Origin: Bacteroidota bacterium
Lineage (GTDB): Bacteria > Bacteroidota > Bacteroidia > Bacteroidales > Cfx3-03
Assembly (NCBI GenBank): GCA_013390605.1
Contig: JACAUB010000001.1
Span: forward strand, 1,721,905-1,785,904
Direction: 5' to 3'
Length of the DNA: 64,000 nt
In this document: positions 26,350 through 35,137 of the stretch, in pieces
How positions within the stretch are numbered: the stretch's first letter is position 1
How the letters are laid out: the number at the start of each line of letters is the position of its first letter
Notes under the pieces: generated by a model
Database searches by the model: none
Told to the model about the DNA's origin: nothing
What the model saw: only the letters and a program-made list of their open reading frames with translations
Made by a program: the position numbers and the translations under genes

Positions 26350-26840
26350 GGATCAGTCGGAAAAGTTGGGGGGGATTTGTCATTCCAATTTGATTATATT
26401 TCACATTGCTTTAGTCTTCAATATGTTTATAGTCAGTATTATATAATCTTATTCTTCAATATCTCTTATTTAACTTAGGTTAAATTATTCTATATCAGTG
26501 GTATTACGACTATTGGGTCCGGCGTGAGTCCGGCGTGGATCCGGCATCCCTTCACCATGGCTCCACTAATATGGGGGAGTTATGGCGAAGGGATGGTGAA
26601 TGCATTGTGAATTCATTTGGTATTTATGTGCTGTTGTATGCTCTTAAAATTAGCGTCTTATAGGAATGATATGGCTGTATTAGATGGAGGTTTCACGCAG
26701 AACCGGAATCTCTTATAAAATCCAAATACACATACTTTAAGCAGATTTCTCCCAAGAAGTCGAAATGACGGAGTTATTTTATACAATCAATTTGTTTTAG
26801 AAAGGCTTTCATTATTTCCCCCAACTTTTCAGATTGATCC
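26350..26840. mobile_element. MITE-like element with 23-bp terminal inverted repeats
   Basis: The ends are 23-bp inverted repeats (26350-26372 and 26818-26840) matching at 21 of 23 positions; both begin GGATCA and end GTTGGGGG on the inward side. The 445 bp between them carry no credible gene. They include a three-unit tandem repeat based on GTCCGGCGT (26518-26546), a 14-bp hairpin (26545-26558 with 26582-26595, one mismatch), and a segment at 26741-26769 resembling dispersed TTTCTC...TCGAAATGAC repeats. Right end abuts the stop of the yciI-like gene. No clear target duplication was found, so it may be a decayed insertion. Confidence 0.6.
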
Positions 26841-26844
26841 GTAT

Positions 26845-27132
26845 TTAGTCGAGGAAGGGCTTGAATTCTTCTACATAATTGCTTGTTTGAAAGTTGATTA
26901 ATTCAAAACTAGCTACACCATTTGTAATAAAGGGATCTTCATTGGCTATTTTCGTAACAACTTCCTGATCCAGTGCACGACATAAAATTACACCACCAGT
27001 TCTTGGGTTTCTTGGACCTGAGCAGATGAAGGTTCCATTATCATAATATTTTTTTAGGTGTTGTCTGTGTCCGTCCAGATGTTTATCGACCTCTGTTAAA
27101 TCAACAAGGTAAGTAAGCAAAATGATATACAT
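26845..27132 (-). CDS. YciI family protein
   Basis: A small (95 residue) ferredoxin-like alpha-beta barrel protein of the YciI/YCII family. It starts MYIILLTYLVDLTEVDKHLDGHRQHLKKYYDNG and contains the conserved His-Asp region (HLDGHRQHL near 18-26), FICSGPRNPRTGG near 35-47 and DPFITNGVASFELINF near 65-80. Biochemical role in the family is not settled. It follows the OsmC-like gene by 30 bp and likely shares its transcript. Its stop is only 4 bp from the end of the MITE-like element. Confidence 0.9.
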   Translation of the reverse strand: MYIILLTYLVDLTEVDKHLDGHRQHLKKYYDNGTFICSGPRNPRTGGVILCRALDQEVVTKIANEDPFITNGVASFELINFQTSNYVEEFKPFLD

Positions 27133-27162
27133 AATTCTTATAATTAAGTGTGAATAATTTTT

Positions 27163-27615
27163 TTATTGTACGGTAACCTTGATCGAATAATTGATTTCAA
27201 TTTCGACACCATTCTTTAAATGTGCCCAAACCGGACAAATTGATTCTTCCGAAAGCTTTAACGCTCTATCCATAGCGTTATTGTCAACATCATTTGAGGT
27301 AATGGCAATATTCAACACAATCTTTTCAAAGCCTGTTGGGTGTTCAGTCCTTCGCGTTCCATTCGCTGTAATATTTAAATCAGTGATGGTTTTATTCATT
27401 TTCTTCAACAGTAGTGATACTGACGATCCTACACAAGACGATAGACTCAATAGTAGTAACTCTAAAGATGTATAGCCAAGTCCATCACCGATGGGAGGTG
27501 TGTAATCAATGCTGATTGGTTTATTAGATCCAGCGGTTCCCAAGAAATGAATGTTTTGATTAACACGTTTAATTTCTGTTGTTAAAACCTGTTTTTCTGT
27601 GCTATTGCCTTCCAT
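27163..27615 (-). CDS. OsmC/Ohr family protein
   Basis: 150-residue peroxide-related thiol protein of the OsmC family. Conserved glycine GDGLGYTSLELLLLSLSSCVGSSVSLLLKK (two shorter blocks around residues 45-75) includes the first reactive Cys in SSCVG near 61, and the second Cys in SICPVWAHLKNG near 131. Both Cys needed for a peroxidatic disulfide are therefore present. It precedes the YciI-like gene on the same strand. The substrate (organic hydroperoxide or other) is not shown by the sequence. Confidence 0.9.
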   Translation of the reverse strand: MEGNSTEKQVLTTEIKRVNQNIHFLGTAGSNKPISIDYTPPIGDGLGYTSLELLLLSLSSCVGSSVSLLLKKMNKTITDLNITANGTRRTEHPTGFEKIVLNIAITSNDVDNNAMDRALKLSEESICPVWAHLKNGVEIEINYSIKVTVQ

Positions 27616-28198
27616 TTTGTCTGTTTATTTAATTTTTTGAATAAAAAATAAAAGAAAGATATTCATCTTCTTTTCTGAGAATAAAATTAGTAAACATTGA
27701 TAATTTAATCTTTTCAAATACTTATAAACTGAACATTATTACAATTGAAATAGCCAAATTGCTGCTTTAAATTACCCATGTTATTTCTGTAACACTTTTT
27801 TTAGAAAAAACTTATACTCGTTGAAAGCAATTTTATGGATTAACATACGTGTTTTAGTATTTGTATTCTTCTTCTTTAGAAAAGGATAATTTGTGTTAAA
27901 TTATTATGAATATACTCTTGAAATGTTTAAATATTAACATTTATGAATTGTGCGTATCTATTCAATAAAATTAAAAAATCATAAATTAAATAATAAAATT
28001 TTGTATAAAAATGATTATTATTTAAGAGATAAATTATTGAAATCTAGTTACTATTCTATCGAATATTTATTATGAATAAAAATTGATGTGTTAGTTTTTT
28101 CATGGATTACAGGGTTGTGTAGTCCGATTTTATTGAAATAATTATTTTCTTTGTCCTCAAATATACCGAGACGAATCACATTCTTAATAATATTTATT
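27616..28198. other. Long AT-rich intergenic region
   Basis: 583 bp between the divergent OsmC-like gene and the acyl-CoA synthetase. No ORF or RNA gene seen. The only structure noted is a 7-bp inverted repeat AAATGTT-N8-AACATTT at 27922-27943, which could be an operator. Confidence 0.6.
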
Positions 28199-29857
28199 AT
28201 GTATAAGTTGTCTTATGCTCATGGTGCTACCAACATTCCATTATTGGGAGAAACCATTGGCACGAATCTAAAAAGGACTGTCGAAAAGTTTGGAAATCAT
28301 GAAGCATTAATTGTTCCTTATCAAAATTATAGGGCTACATATAATGAATTCTGGAACCAAACTACTGAGATCGCCAAAGCTCTATTAGCGAATAATGTAA
28401 AACAAGGTGATAGGGTTGGAATATGGGCCGCCAATCGTTATGAATGGGTGATTGTTCAGTATGCAACAGCACGAATTGGTGCTATTATGGTGAATATTAA
28501 TCCAGCTTATCGTCCGGTTGAATTGAAATTCGTATTAAAACATGCTGGAATTACTACCCTTATCATGTCGAAGGGATTTCGAAAAACCAACTATTTAGAT
28601 ATCTTAGGACAAGTAAGAGGCGATTGTGTTAATCTTAAACATATTGTTGTCATTGACCACGACTGGATATCATTTATCGAATCCGGACTTTCAATAACTG
28701 ATGCTGAATTACAAGAGATTGAAGATGGTCTGCAGTTTGATGATCCAATCAATATTCAATATACTTCAGGCACTACAGAATTCCCAAAAGGAGCTACCCT
28801 TACACATAATAATATTCTGAATAACGGCTTTTTTATAGGCGAAAGATTAAAATATACACAAGATGATCGGGTTTGTTTACCGGTTCCATTTTATCATTGT
28901 TTTGGGATGGTGCTTGGAAATCTGGCTATTACAACACATGGATCCTGTATCGTTATACCGGGTGAAGCTTTTGAACCTGAAGCAGTTTTAAAAACTGTTC
29001 AGGATGTGAAGTGTACCTCTTTATATGGCGTTCCGGCTATGTTTATTGCTGAGTTGGATCATCCTAACTTTAATAAATATGATTATTCCTCATTGCGTAC
29101 AGGTATAATGGCCGGAGCTACCTGTCCGATAAAAGCCATGCGTGATGTACAGGAAAAAATGAATATGAAAGAGGTTGAAATCTGTTATGGAATGACTGAA
29201 ACCTCTCCTGTTTCGGCACAGACATTGGCAAATGATCCACTTGAAAAACGTGTTGCTACTGTTGGACGTGTTCATCCCCATGTGGAGATAAAAATCATAG
29301 ACCCTGCTACTGGCAAAATTGTTCCGGTAGGTCAGGAAGGTGAACTTTGTACCCGTGGATATTCTGTGATGTTGAAATATTGGAAAAACGAAGAAGCTAC
29401 CAACAAGGTTATTGATGAAGCTCGGTGGATGCATTCTGGTGATGTGGCGATTATGGATAGTGATGGTTATGTCAAAATTGTTGGCCGAATCAAGGATATG
29501 ATTTTACGAGGTGGTGAGAATATTGGCCCCTTGGAAATTGAAGAATATCTCCTTTCGCATGAATCTATAAGTGAGGTACATGTTATTGGCGTGCCGAGTT
29601 ATAAATATGGTGAAGAGGTGATGGCCTGGGTGAAATTTAAACCGGGAAAGAGTGCCACTGAAGATGAGTTGTATAAATTCTGCTATGGACAAATTGCTTC
29701 GTTTAAAATTCCAAAATACTGGAAGTTTGTAGATAGTTTTCCTGCTACGGTTACCGGAAAGATTCGAAAAGTAGAGATGCGTGAAATATCATCACGAGAA
29801 TTAGGATTAACCGGGAGAGATGCTCGAGAAACTTTTCATGAGGATGAAAGAAAGTGA
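28199..29857 (+). CDS. Long-chain fatty acyl-CoA synthetase-like AMP-binding enzyme
   Basis: ANL-superfamily ligase activating a fatty acid (or other carboxylate) with ATP and CoA. The frame opens at a TTG (28151), but the ATG at 28199 gives [21 protein letters not shown] and 552 residues, a normal length. AMP-binding core motifs: [18 protein letters not shown] near 198-214, GMTETSPVS near 337, YWKNEEAT, and the hinge region [33 protein letters not shown] around 425-455; the C-terminal catalytic Lys is in VTGKIRK near 530. Unusual: the residue after TSGTT is Glu (GAA), where Gly is nearly invariant. Stands alone with a terminator at 29923-29980. Confidence 0.88.
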   Translation: MYKLSYAHGATNIPLLGETIGTNLKRTVEKFGNHEALIVPYQNYRATYNEFWNQTTEIAKALLANNVKQGDRVGIWAANRYEWVIVQYATARIGAIMVNINPAYRPVELKFVLKHAGITTLIMSKGFRKTNYLDILGQVRGDCVNLKHIVVIDHDWISFIESGLSITDAELQEIEDGLQFDDPINIQYTSGTTEFPKGATLTHNNILNNGFFIGERLKYTQDDRVCLPVPFYHCFGMVLGNLAITTHGSCIVIPGEAFEPEAVLKTVQDVKCTSLYGVPAMFIAELDHPNFNKYDYSSLRTGIMAGATCPIKAMRDVQEKMNMKEVEICYGMTETSPVSAQTLANDPLEKRVATVGRVHPHVEIKIIDPATGKIVPVGQEGELCTRGYSVMLKYWKNEEATNKVIDEARWMHSGDVAIMDSDGYVKIVGRIKDMILRGGENIGPLEIEEYLLSHESISEVHVIGVPSYKYGEEVMAWVKFKPGKSATEDELYKFCYGQIASFKIPKYWKFVDSFPATVTGKIRKVEMREISSRELGLTGRDARETFHEDERK

Positions 29858-29922
29858 TAAATAACTGGTAATTATCCAATAATAATTTGAGAAGGAAAAT
29901 TAAATAATCAAATATTTTTCCG

Positions 29923-29980
29923 TGAATGACTCCTTATAGGATTTCTCTAAAAAGAATCAGGTAGGGAGTTATTCATTTTT
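29923..29980 (+). terminator. Terminator after the acyl-CoA synthetase gene
   Basis: TGAATGACTCC (29923-29933) pairs with GGAGTTATTCA (29965-29975) through one G-T pair, followed by a T-tract. Confidence 0.7.
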
Positions 29981-30084
29981 ATCTAAGATTGATCTGTAGT
30001 TTTCTTTTGCCAGTTGGCCTGAGGTTTTAGCAATAGCATTTGTAAATATTTTAATGACAGATTTTGGTAAAATAAAGTAGATAT

Positions 30085-30105
30085 TTAGTTGCAGATGTCA
30101 ACTAA
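30085..30105. promoter_or_regulatory. Palindromic operator in the marR promoter
   Basis: TTAGTTG-N7-CAACTAA, a perfect 7-bp inverted repeat lying between and over the -33 and -7 elements. The same arms and spacing recur at 30596-30616 ahead of the efflux operon, so this is very likely the binding site of the MarR regulator. Confidence 0.75.
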
Positions 30106-30118
30106 TTATTTATTTTTG
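30089..30118 (+). promoter_or_regulatory. marR promoter
   Basis: TTG at 30089-30091 and TATTTTTG at 30111-30118, spaced by 19 bp. Predicted transcript start near 30124, which favours ATG 30140 over the in-frame TTG 30089 and ATG 30095. Confidence 0.7.
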
Positions 30119-30139
30119 CCAAATCTTATTTTCTTTAGA

Positions 30140-30580
30140 ATGAAAGATCAGAAATTACCTTTAGGAGTGGTCGTTGCGAAAATGAACAGAGAGATGTTCA
30201 GGGTTCTTCGAAAACGTTTTTATGAGTCGTCAGAAACTAAACTTACCATAGAGCAGTTCGGGTTGTTGTTTGCAATCAGTAACAATGAGGAAGATGTTGT
30301 ACAACAGGATATGGCTAATTTTTTCGGGAAGGATAAGTCATCTATCTTAAGGTTAATAGACACACTGGAAGAAAAAGAATTAATACAAAGAATTATCGAT
30401 TCGCAGGATCGACGAAAGAAATGCCTGTTTGTTACCGATAAAGGAAGTGAAGTGATAAAACAATATTTAGACATTGAGTTTGGTTTATTAGATGAACTTC
30501 AAATGGGTCTTACAAAATCTGATATGGATACTTTTTATAAAGTTGTTCAGACAATACAAAAAAATGCGAAGGAATTGTAA
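30140..30580 (+). CDS. MarR family transcriptional regulator
   Basis: Winged helix-turn-helix repressor of 146 residues. The recognition region is DMANFFGKDKSSILRLIDTLEEKELIQRI in two blocks near 58-85, followed by the wing DSQDRRKKCLFVTDKG (about 88-103) with the R-R DNA-backbone pair typical of MarR. Both ends are alpha-helical dimerisation segments. It sits directly ahead of an RND efflux operon, and the same palindrome (TAGTTG-N7-CAACTA) overlaps its own promoter and the region before the efflux genes. It therefore probably represses itself and the pump, with release by a small hydrophobic ligand. The start was chosen from the promoter position. Confidence 0.92.
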   Translation: MKDQKLPLGVVVAKMNREMFRVLRKRFYESSETKLTIEQFGLLFAISNNEEDVVQQDMANFFGKDKSSILRLIDTLEEKELIQRIIDSQDRRKKCLFVTDKGSEVIKQYLDIEFGLLDELQMGLTKSDMDTFYKVVQTIQKNAKEL

Positions 30581-30595
30581 TATTTTTTTATACAT

Positions 30596-30616
30596 ATAGT
30601 TGATATTTGCAACTAT
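30596..30616. promoter_or_regulatory. Palindromic operator before the RND efflux operon
   Basis: ATAGTTG-N7-CAACTAT, 15 bp after the marR stop. It matches the operator at 30085-30105 in arms (TAGTTG/CAACTA) and spacer length, marking the pump operon as a target of the MarR protein. Confidence 0.75.
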
Positions 30617-30763
30617 TGATATATGAAACCTTTTTTGAGAGAAAATTGGTTTTATGTATAAAGACGAATGTAATTTATAATTTTAAAATCATGTGCTTAA
30701 AAAATACTGTAAAACAATAATTTACGAAATACCATGCTAGTAGAAACCAAAATTAAAACGATT

Positions 30764-31939
30764 ATGCAAATCAAAAGAATTGGATTTATTTTGATCATGC
30801 TTATAGCTGTTTCATGCGCCAATAAGCATAAAGGAGGACAGCCGGGAATGGCTGGGCAGGTAAATGAATATCCGGTAATGACCGTTAAGTTGGAATCGAC
30901 ACAACTTTTTAAAGACTATACTACTACGCTTAAAGGTCAACAAACTGTAGAAATCAGGTCGAAGATTGCTGGATATATCGAGAAAATTTATGTTGATGAA
31001 GGAGCTTATGTAAAAAAAGGTCAGTTGCTTTTCAGGTTAAATGCTAATGATCTTCAGGCCACAGTTCGTTCTGCCAATGCTCAGGTAAAAGTAGCCGAAG
31101 CTGAAGTAAATGCCGCACAGATCAACCTTGGAAAAACCAAACCATTGGTAGAAAAAAATATTATAAGCAAATTTGATCTGCAATCTGATGAAGCGACCCT
31201 GAGAGCAAAAGAGGCACAACTGGCACAAGCCAAAGCAAATCTCGAAAATGCAAAGGCAAATTTACAATATACATTGATTACCAGTCCGGCAGAAGGAACC
31301 ATCGGAACATTTCCATTTCGTGTAGGGAGCTTAGTGAGTAGTACTTCTGTAGACCCTTTGACAATTGTTTCGAACACGACAAAAATGTACGCATACTTTT
31401 CAATCAATGAAAAAGAGTTTTTGATTTTGACCAAAGGACTAAAAGGAAAAAACATTCAGGAAAAATTTCTCAAGCTACCTGGTGTTTCGTTGGTGCTGGC
31501 TGATAACTCGGAGTATGAACGTCCTGGACGTATCGAAACAGCAAGTGGCATGATAGACCAGTCAACCGGTACGGTAAATGTACGAGCAAGCTTTCCGAAT
31601 CCTGATGGTACTTTGCGTAGTGGTGGTAATGGCTCGGTACGAATTCCGCAACATTTTGACGCGGTTATTATTATTCCACAGAAAGCAACATTCGAGCTAC
31701 AAGGTAAGTATTTTGTTTATGTGGTTGGGTCGGATAATAAAGTTCGTGATACCGAAATTCAAGTACTGGTTGGTAATCTGAAAGATTCATACGTGGTGAC
31801 CGGTGGATTAAAGGTAGGTGATAAGATTGTGCTTGATGGAATTGCTTCATTGCGTTCCGATACCCAAATTAAACCCAAATTGGTAGATGCCGGAAGTCTT
31901 TCGGAAAATAATTCATCTGTAAATCAGGGCAAAAACTAA
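30764..31939 (+). CDS. RND efflux periplasmic adaptor (AcrA/HlyD type) lipoprotein
   Basis: Membrane-fusion subunit of a tripartite drug pump. From the ATG at 30764 the protein begins with a lipoprotein signal (MQIKRIGFILIMLIAVSC) with lipobox AVSC, so it is likely anchored by lipidated Cys18; an in-frame ATG at 30734 would add 10 residues. The barrel-sandwich (lipoyl) halves are near 45-80 (KIAGYIEKIYVDEGAYVKKG) and 170-195, flanking a coiled-coil hairpin (about 85-165). A beta-barrel and a membrane-proximal domain follow. 391 residues is normal. First gene of the adaptor-pump-outer membrane operon, 13 bp before the pump gene. Confidence 0.93.
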   Translation: MQIKRIGFILIMLIAVSCANKHKGGQPGMAGQVNEYPVMTVKLESTQLFKDYTTTLKGQQTVEIRSKIAGYIEKIYVDEGAYVKKGQLLFRLNANDLQATVRSANAQVKVAEAEVNAAQINLGKTKPLVEKNIISKFDLQSDEATLRAKEAQLAQAKANLENAKANLQYTLITSPAEGTIGTFPFRVGSLVSSTSVDPLTIVSNTTKMYAYFSINEKEFLILTKGLKGKNIQEKFLKLPGVSLVLADNSEYERPGRIETASGMIDQSTGTVNVRASFPNPDGTLRSGGNGSVRIPQHFDAVIIIPQKATFELQGKYFVYVVGSDNKVRDTEIQVLVGNLKDSYVVTGGLKVGDKIVLDGIASLRSDTQIKPKLVDAGSLSENNSSVNQGKN

Positions 31940-31952
31940 ATCAGAAGAAATT

Positions 31953-34900
31953 ATGTTCAGAAAATTTATAGAACGACCGATTTTATCATCGGTTATTTCA
32001 ATCATTATTGTTATTCTGGGAGTTATCGGTCTGATGACTTTGCCTATTGAGCAGTATCCTGATATTGCGCCTCCGACTGTCCGTGTATCCGCTTCATACA
32101 CAGGAGCAAATGCGGAGACTGTACTAAAAAGTGTTATTACTCCACTCGAAGAACAAATCAATGGGGTGGAAAACATGACCTATATGAACTCCACAGCCAG
32201 TAATAATGGTTCGGCGGCTATTGATATTTATTTTAAACAGGGAACGAATGCCGATATGGCTTCTGTAAATGTACAAAACCGTGTGGCACGTGCAACCAGT
32301 CTGCTCCCTTCGGAAGTAACTAAAGCAGGCGTAACTACAAGTAAACGCCAGACCAGTATGCTATTGGTCTTCTCTGTATATAGCAGCGATAGCAGGTATG
32401 ATGAAGCGTTTCTTCAGAATTATTGCAAGATAAATCTGACACCTCGTATTCAACGTGTGACGGGAGTGGGTGATGCTATGGTTTTTGGAATGAAAGACTA
32501 TGCAATGCGTATCTGGTTGAAACCAAATATTATGGCTGCACACGGATTGGTGCCCACTGATATTATCACTGCGTTAAACGAACAGAATCTGGAGGCAGCA
32601 CCCGGTAGCTTCGGCGAACAAAATAAGCAGTCGTTCGAATACGTTATCAAATATAAAGGAAAATTGACCCAACCTACCGAATTCGAAGATATTGTTATTA
32701 AAGCCGATAAAAATGGAAACATATTGCGATTGAAAGATGTGGCTCGTATCGAATTGGGAGCGCAAGGGTATTCGGTTGCAACATCTGCTATGAACAAGCC
32801 GGGTATAACAATGGCAGTATTTCAGACACCCGGTTCAAATGCCCGGGATGTCATCATCGACATTAAAAAAGTTATTAATGAATCATCCAAATCATTCCCT
32901 CCCGGGGTGAAAATCAAAATGCTGATGGATGCCAATGAATTTCTCGACAGTTCGATTGAGAAAGTTTGTCGTACACTACTCGAAGCATTTGTCCTTGTAT
33001 TTATTGTAGTATTTGTATTTCTTCAAAATTTCAGAGCTACTTTAATTCCGGCTATTTCGGTGCCGGTAGCTATTGTGGGTACCTTCTTTTTCTTGAATGC
33101 ATTTGGATTTACTATTAATATGCTCACATTGTTCGCGTTACTACTCTCGATTGGAATTGTGGTTGATGATGCCATTGTGGTGGTTGAGGCGGTTCATGCA
33201 AAACTCGATCAGGGAGCAAAGAATGCGAAGGCAGCAGCAATTTCAGCAATGGACGAAATCTCCGGTGCTATTATTTCAATCACATTGGTCATGTCGGCTG
33301 TATTTCTGCCGGTAACATTTATAAGCGGGACTTCCGGCGTATTCTATAAACAGTTCGGGATTACTTTGGCGGTGGCTATTATTCTTTCGGCTATCAATGC
33401 ATTGACGCTGAGTCCTGCTCTTTGCGCGATATTTCTGAAACCATCGAAAGAAAGTGCACTTCATCAAATGAAGTTCTTAAATCGGTTTTATGCTTATTTC
33501 AACGTGACATTCGATGCTCTTACTACACGATACCAGCGGACAACCAACCGGTTTATTAAACGTAAGTGGCTTGCCATTGGCTTAATTATTGTTTTTAGCT
33601 TAATTTTAGGTTTTCTACTGAAAACTACACCAACAGGTTTTGTCCCTACAGAAGATAAGGGGACTATTTTTGTGGATGTAAGTTTGCCTCCTGCAACCTC
33701 TTTAGAAAAAACCAAAGAAGTGGCGCAACAGGTAGGTTTGGTTTTAGCCGGTGTTCCTGAAATGGATAGTTATTCGCAGATAATTGGTAGTTCATTACTC
33801 GCTGGAAGCGGAAGCTCTTACGCAATGTACTTTTGCAATCTGAAGCCTTTTAAACAGCGAACAGGAAAGGGGCAGGATGTGAACAGCATAATAGGCAAAC
33901 TTTTCATGGCTACCGCTAAAATTAAAGGTGCAAAGATTGTATTCTTTACCCCTGGTATGGTTCCCGGGTTTGGTCTTTCAGGCGGTTTTGAATTGAAACT
34001 GGAAGACAAAACGGGTGGTGACATTAAAACCTTTGAACAAAATGCACGTCAATTTTTGGGTGTACTGGGCCAACGTAAAGAAATTCAATATGCCACAACT
34101 TCTTTTAATACTAATTTTCCACAATATCAGGTGGATGTGAACGCAGCCAGATGTGAACAGTCGGGAATTTCGGTAAGTACTGTTTTATCTGCATTGCAGG
34201 GATATATAGGTGGTTATTACGCATCCGATTTTAATCGCTTCGGAAAGCAATACCGTGTTATGATACAGGCAGAACCTAGTTATCGGGGAAATCCTGAAGA
34301 CCTGAACAATATTTTCGTCAGGACTTCAACCGGAGAAATGGCACCGATTACCGAATTCGTCAGTACAAAAAGAGTTTACGGGGCTGAGAATCTTACCAGA
34401 TTCAATATGTACACTTCAATTTCTGTAAATGGAGCTGCAAATGCAGGGTACAGTACTGGTGATGCAATTAAAGCGGTCCAGGAAGTGGCAGCACAAAACT
34501 TATCACAAAATTACGGGTATGAGTTTTCTGGAATTACCAAAGAAGAGATGGCTTCGGGTAACCAGACTGCTCTGATTTTTATATTGTGTTTAATTTTTGT
34601 TTATTTCATTCTATGTGCCCAGTACGAAAGTTTTATTTTACCGCTTTCGATCATCCTTACCCTCCCTATCGGAGTTGCCGGTTCGTTTATTTTTGCCCGT
34701 ATCATGGGGGTTGAAAATAATATCTACCTACAAATTTCGCTGATCATGCTTATTGGGTTACTGGCCAAAAATGCTATTCTGATTGTTGAGTTCGCATTGC
34801 AACGTCGTCGCCATGGCATGAGTATTATTCAATCGGCCATTGAAGGAGCAACTGCTCGTTTACGACCTATCCTGATGACTTCGTTTGCCTTTATTTTTGG

Positions 34901-35105
34901 TTTATTTCCTTTGGTTATCAGTACCGGAATCGGGGCAAACGGCAATCGCTCTATAGGTGTTGGTGCAGTTGGTGGAATGCTTGTAGGAACTGTGATCGGT
35001 ATTCTGGTTATCCCTGCTATGTATGTGATCTTCCAAACGCTACAGGAAAAAGTTAAAAAGCTGGAAATAGAAGAGATTCCTAAAACAAATACCTTGGAAG
35101 ATTAA
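31953..35105 (+). CDS. RND family multidrug efflux pump (AcrB/HAE1 type)
   Basis: Inner-membrane proton-driven trimeric exporter, 1050 residues. N-terminal TM1 MFRKFIERPILSSVISIIIVILG, two large periplasmic loops (about 40-335 and 560-870), and two groups of TM helices. The proton-relay Asp pair is seen in IGIVVDDAIVVVEAV near residues 400-410 (two adjacent Asp in TM4), and the conserved GLLAKNAILIVEFA is in TM10 near 935. Typical of the hydrophobe/amphiphile efflux family. The stop codon shares one base with the start of the next gene (TAATG at 35103-35107). Confidence 0.96.
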   Translation: MFRKFIERPILSSVISIIIVILGVIGLMTLPIEQYPDIAPPTVRVSASYTGANAETVLKSVITPLEEQINGVENMTYMNSTASNNGSAAIDIYFKQGTNADMASVNVQNRVARATSLLPSEVTKAGVTTSKRQTSMLLVFSVYSSDSRYDEAFLQNYCKINLTPRIQRVTGVGDAMVFGMKDYAMRIWLKPNIMAAHGLVPTDIITALNEQNLEAAPGSFGEQNKQSFEYVIKYKGKLTQPTEFEDIVIKADKNGNILRLKDVARIELGAQGYSVATSAMNKPGITMAVFQTPGSNARDVIIDIKKVINESSKSFPPGVKIKMLMDANEFLDSSIEKVCRTLLEAFVLVFIVVFVFLQNFRATLIPAISVPVAIVGTFFFLNAFGFTINMLTLFALLLSIGIVVDDAIVVVEAVHAKLDQGAKNAKAAAISAMDEISGAIISITLVMSAVFLPVTFISGTSGVFYKQFGITLAVAIILSAINALTLSPALCAIFLKPSKESALHQMKFLNRFYAYFNVTFDALTTRYQRTTNRFIKRKWLAIGLIIVFSLILGFLLKTTPTGFVPTEDKGTIFVDVSLPPATSLEKTKEVAQQVGLVLAGVPEMDSYSQIIGSSLLAGSGSSYAMYFCNLKPFKQRTGKGQDVNSIIGKLFMATAKIKGAKIVFFTPGMVPGFGLSGGFELKLEDKTGGDIKTFEQNARQFLGVLGQRKEIQYATTSFNTNFPQYQVDVNAARCEQSGISVSTVLSALQGYIGGYYASDFNRFGKQYRVMIQAEPSYRGNPEDLNNIFVRTSTGEMAPITEFVSTKRVYGAENLTRFNMYTSISVNGAANAGYSTGDAIKAVQEVAAQNLSQNYGYEFSGITKEEMASGNQTALIFILCLIFVYFILCAQYESFILPLSIILTLPIGVAGSFIFARIMGVENNIYLQISLIMLIGLLAKNAILIVEFALQRRRHGMSIIQSAIEGATARLRPILMTSFAFIFGLFPLVISTGIGANGNRSIGVGAVGGMLVGTVIGILVIPAMYVIFQTLQEKVKKLEIEEIPKTNTLED

Positions 35106-35137
35106 TGTTAACTGAATTAACAGACAGATTTATAAAC

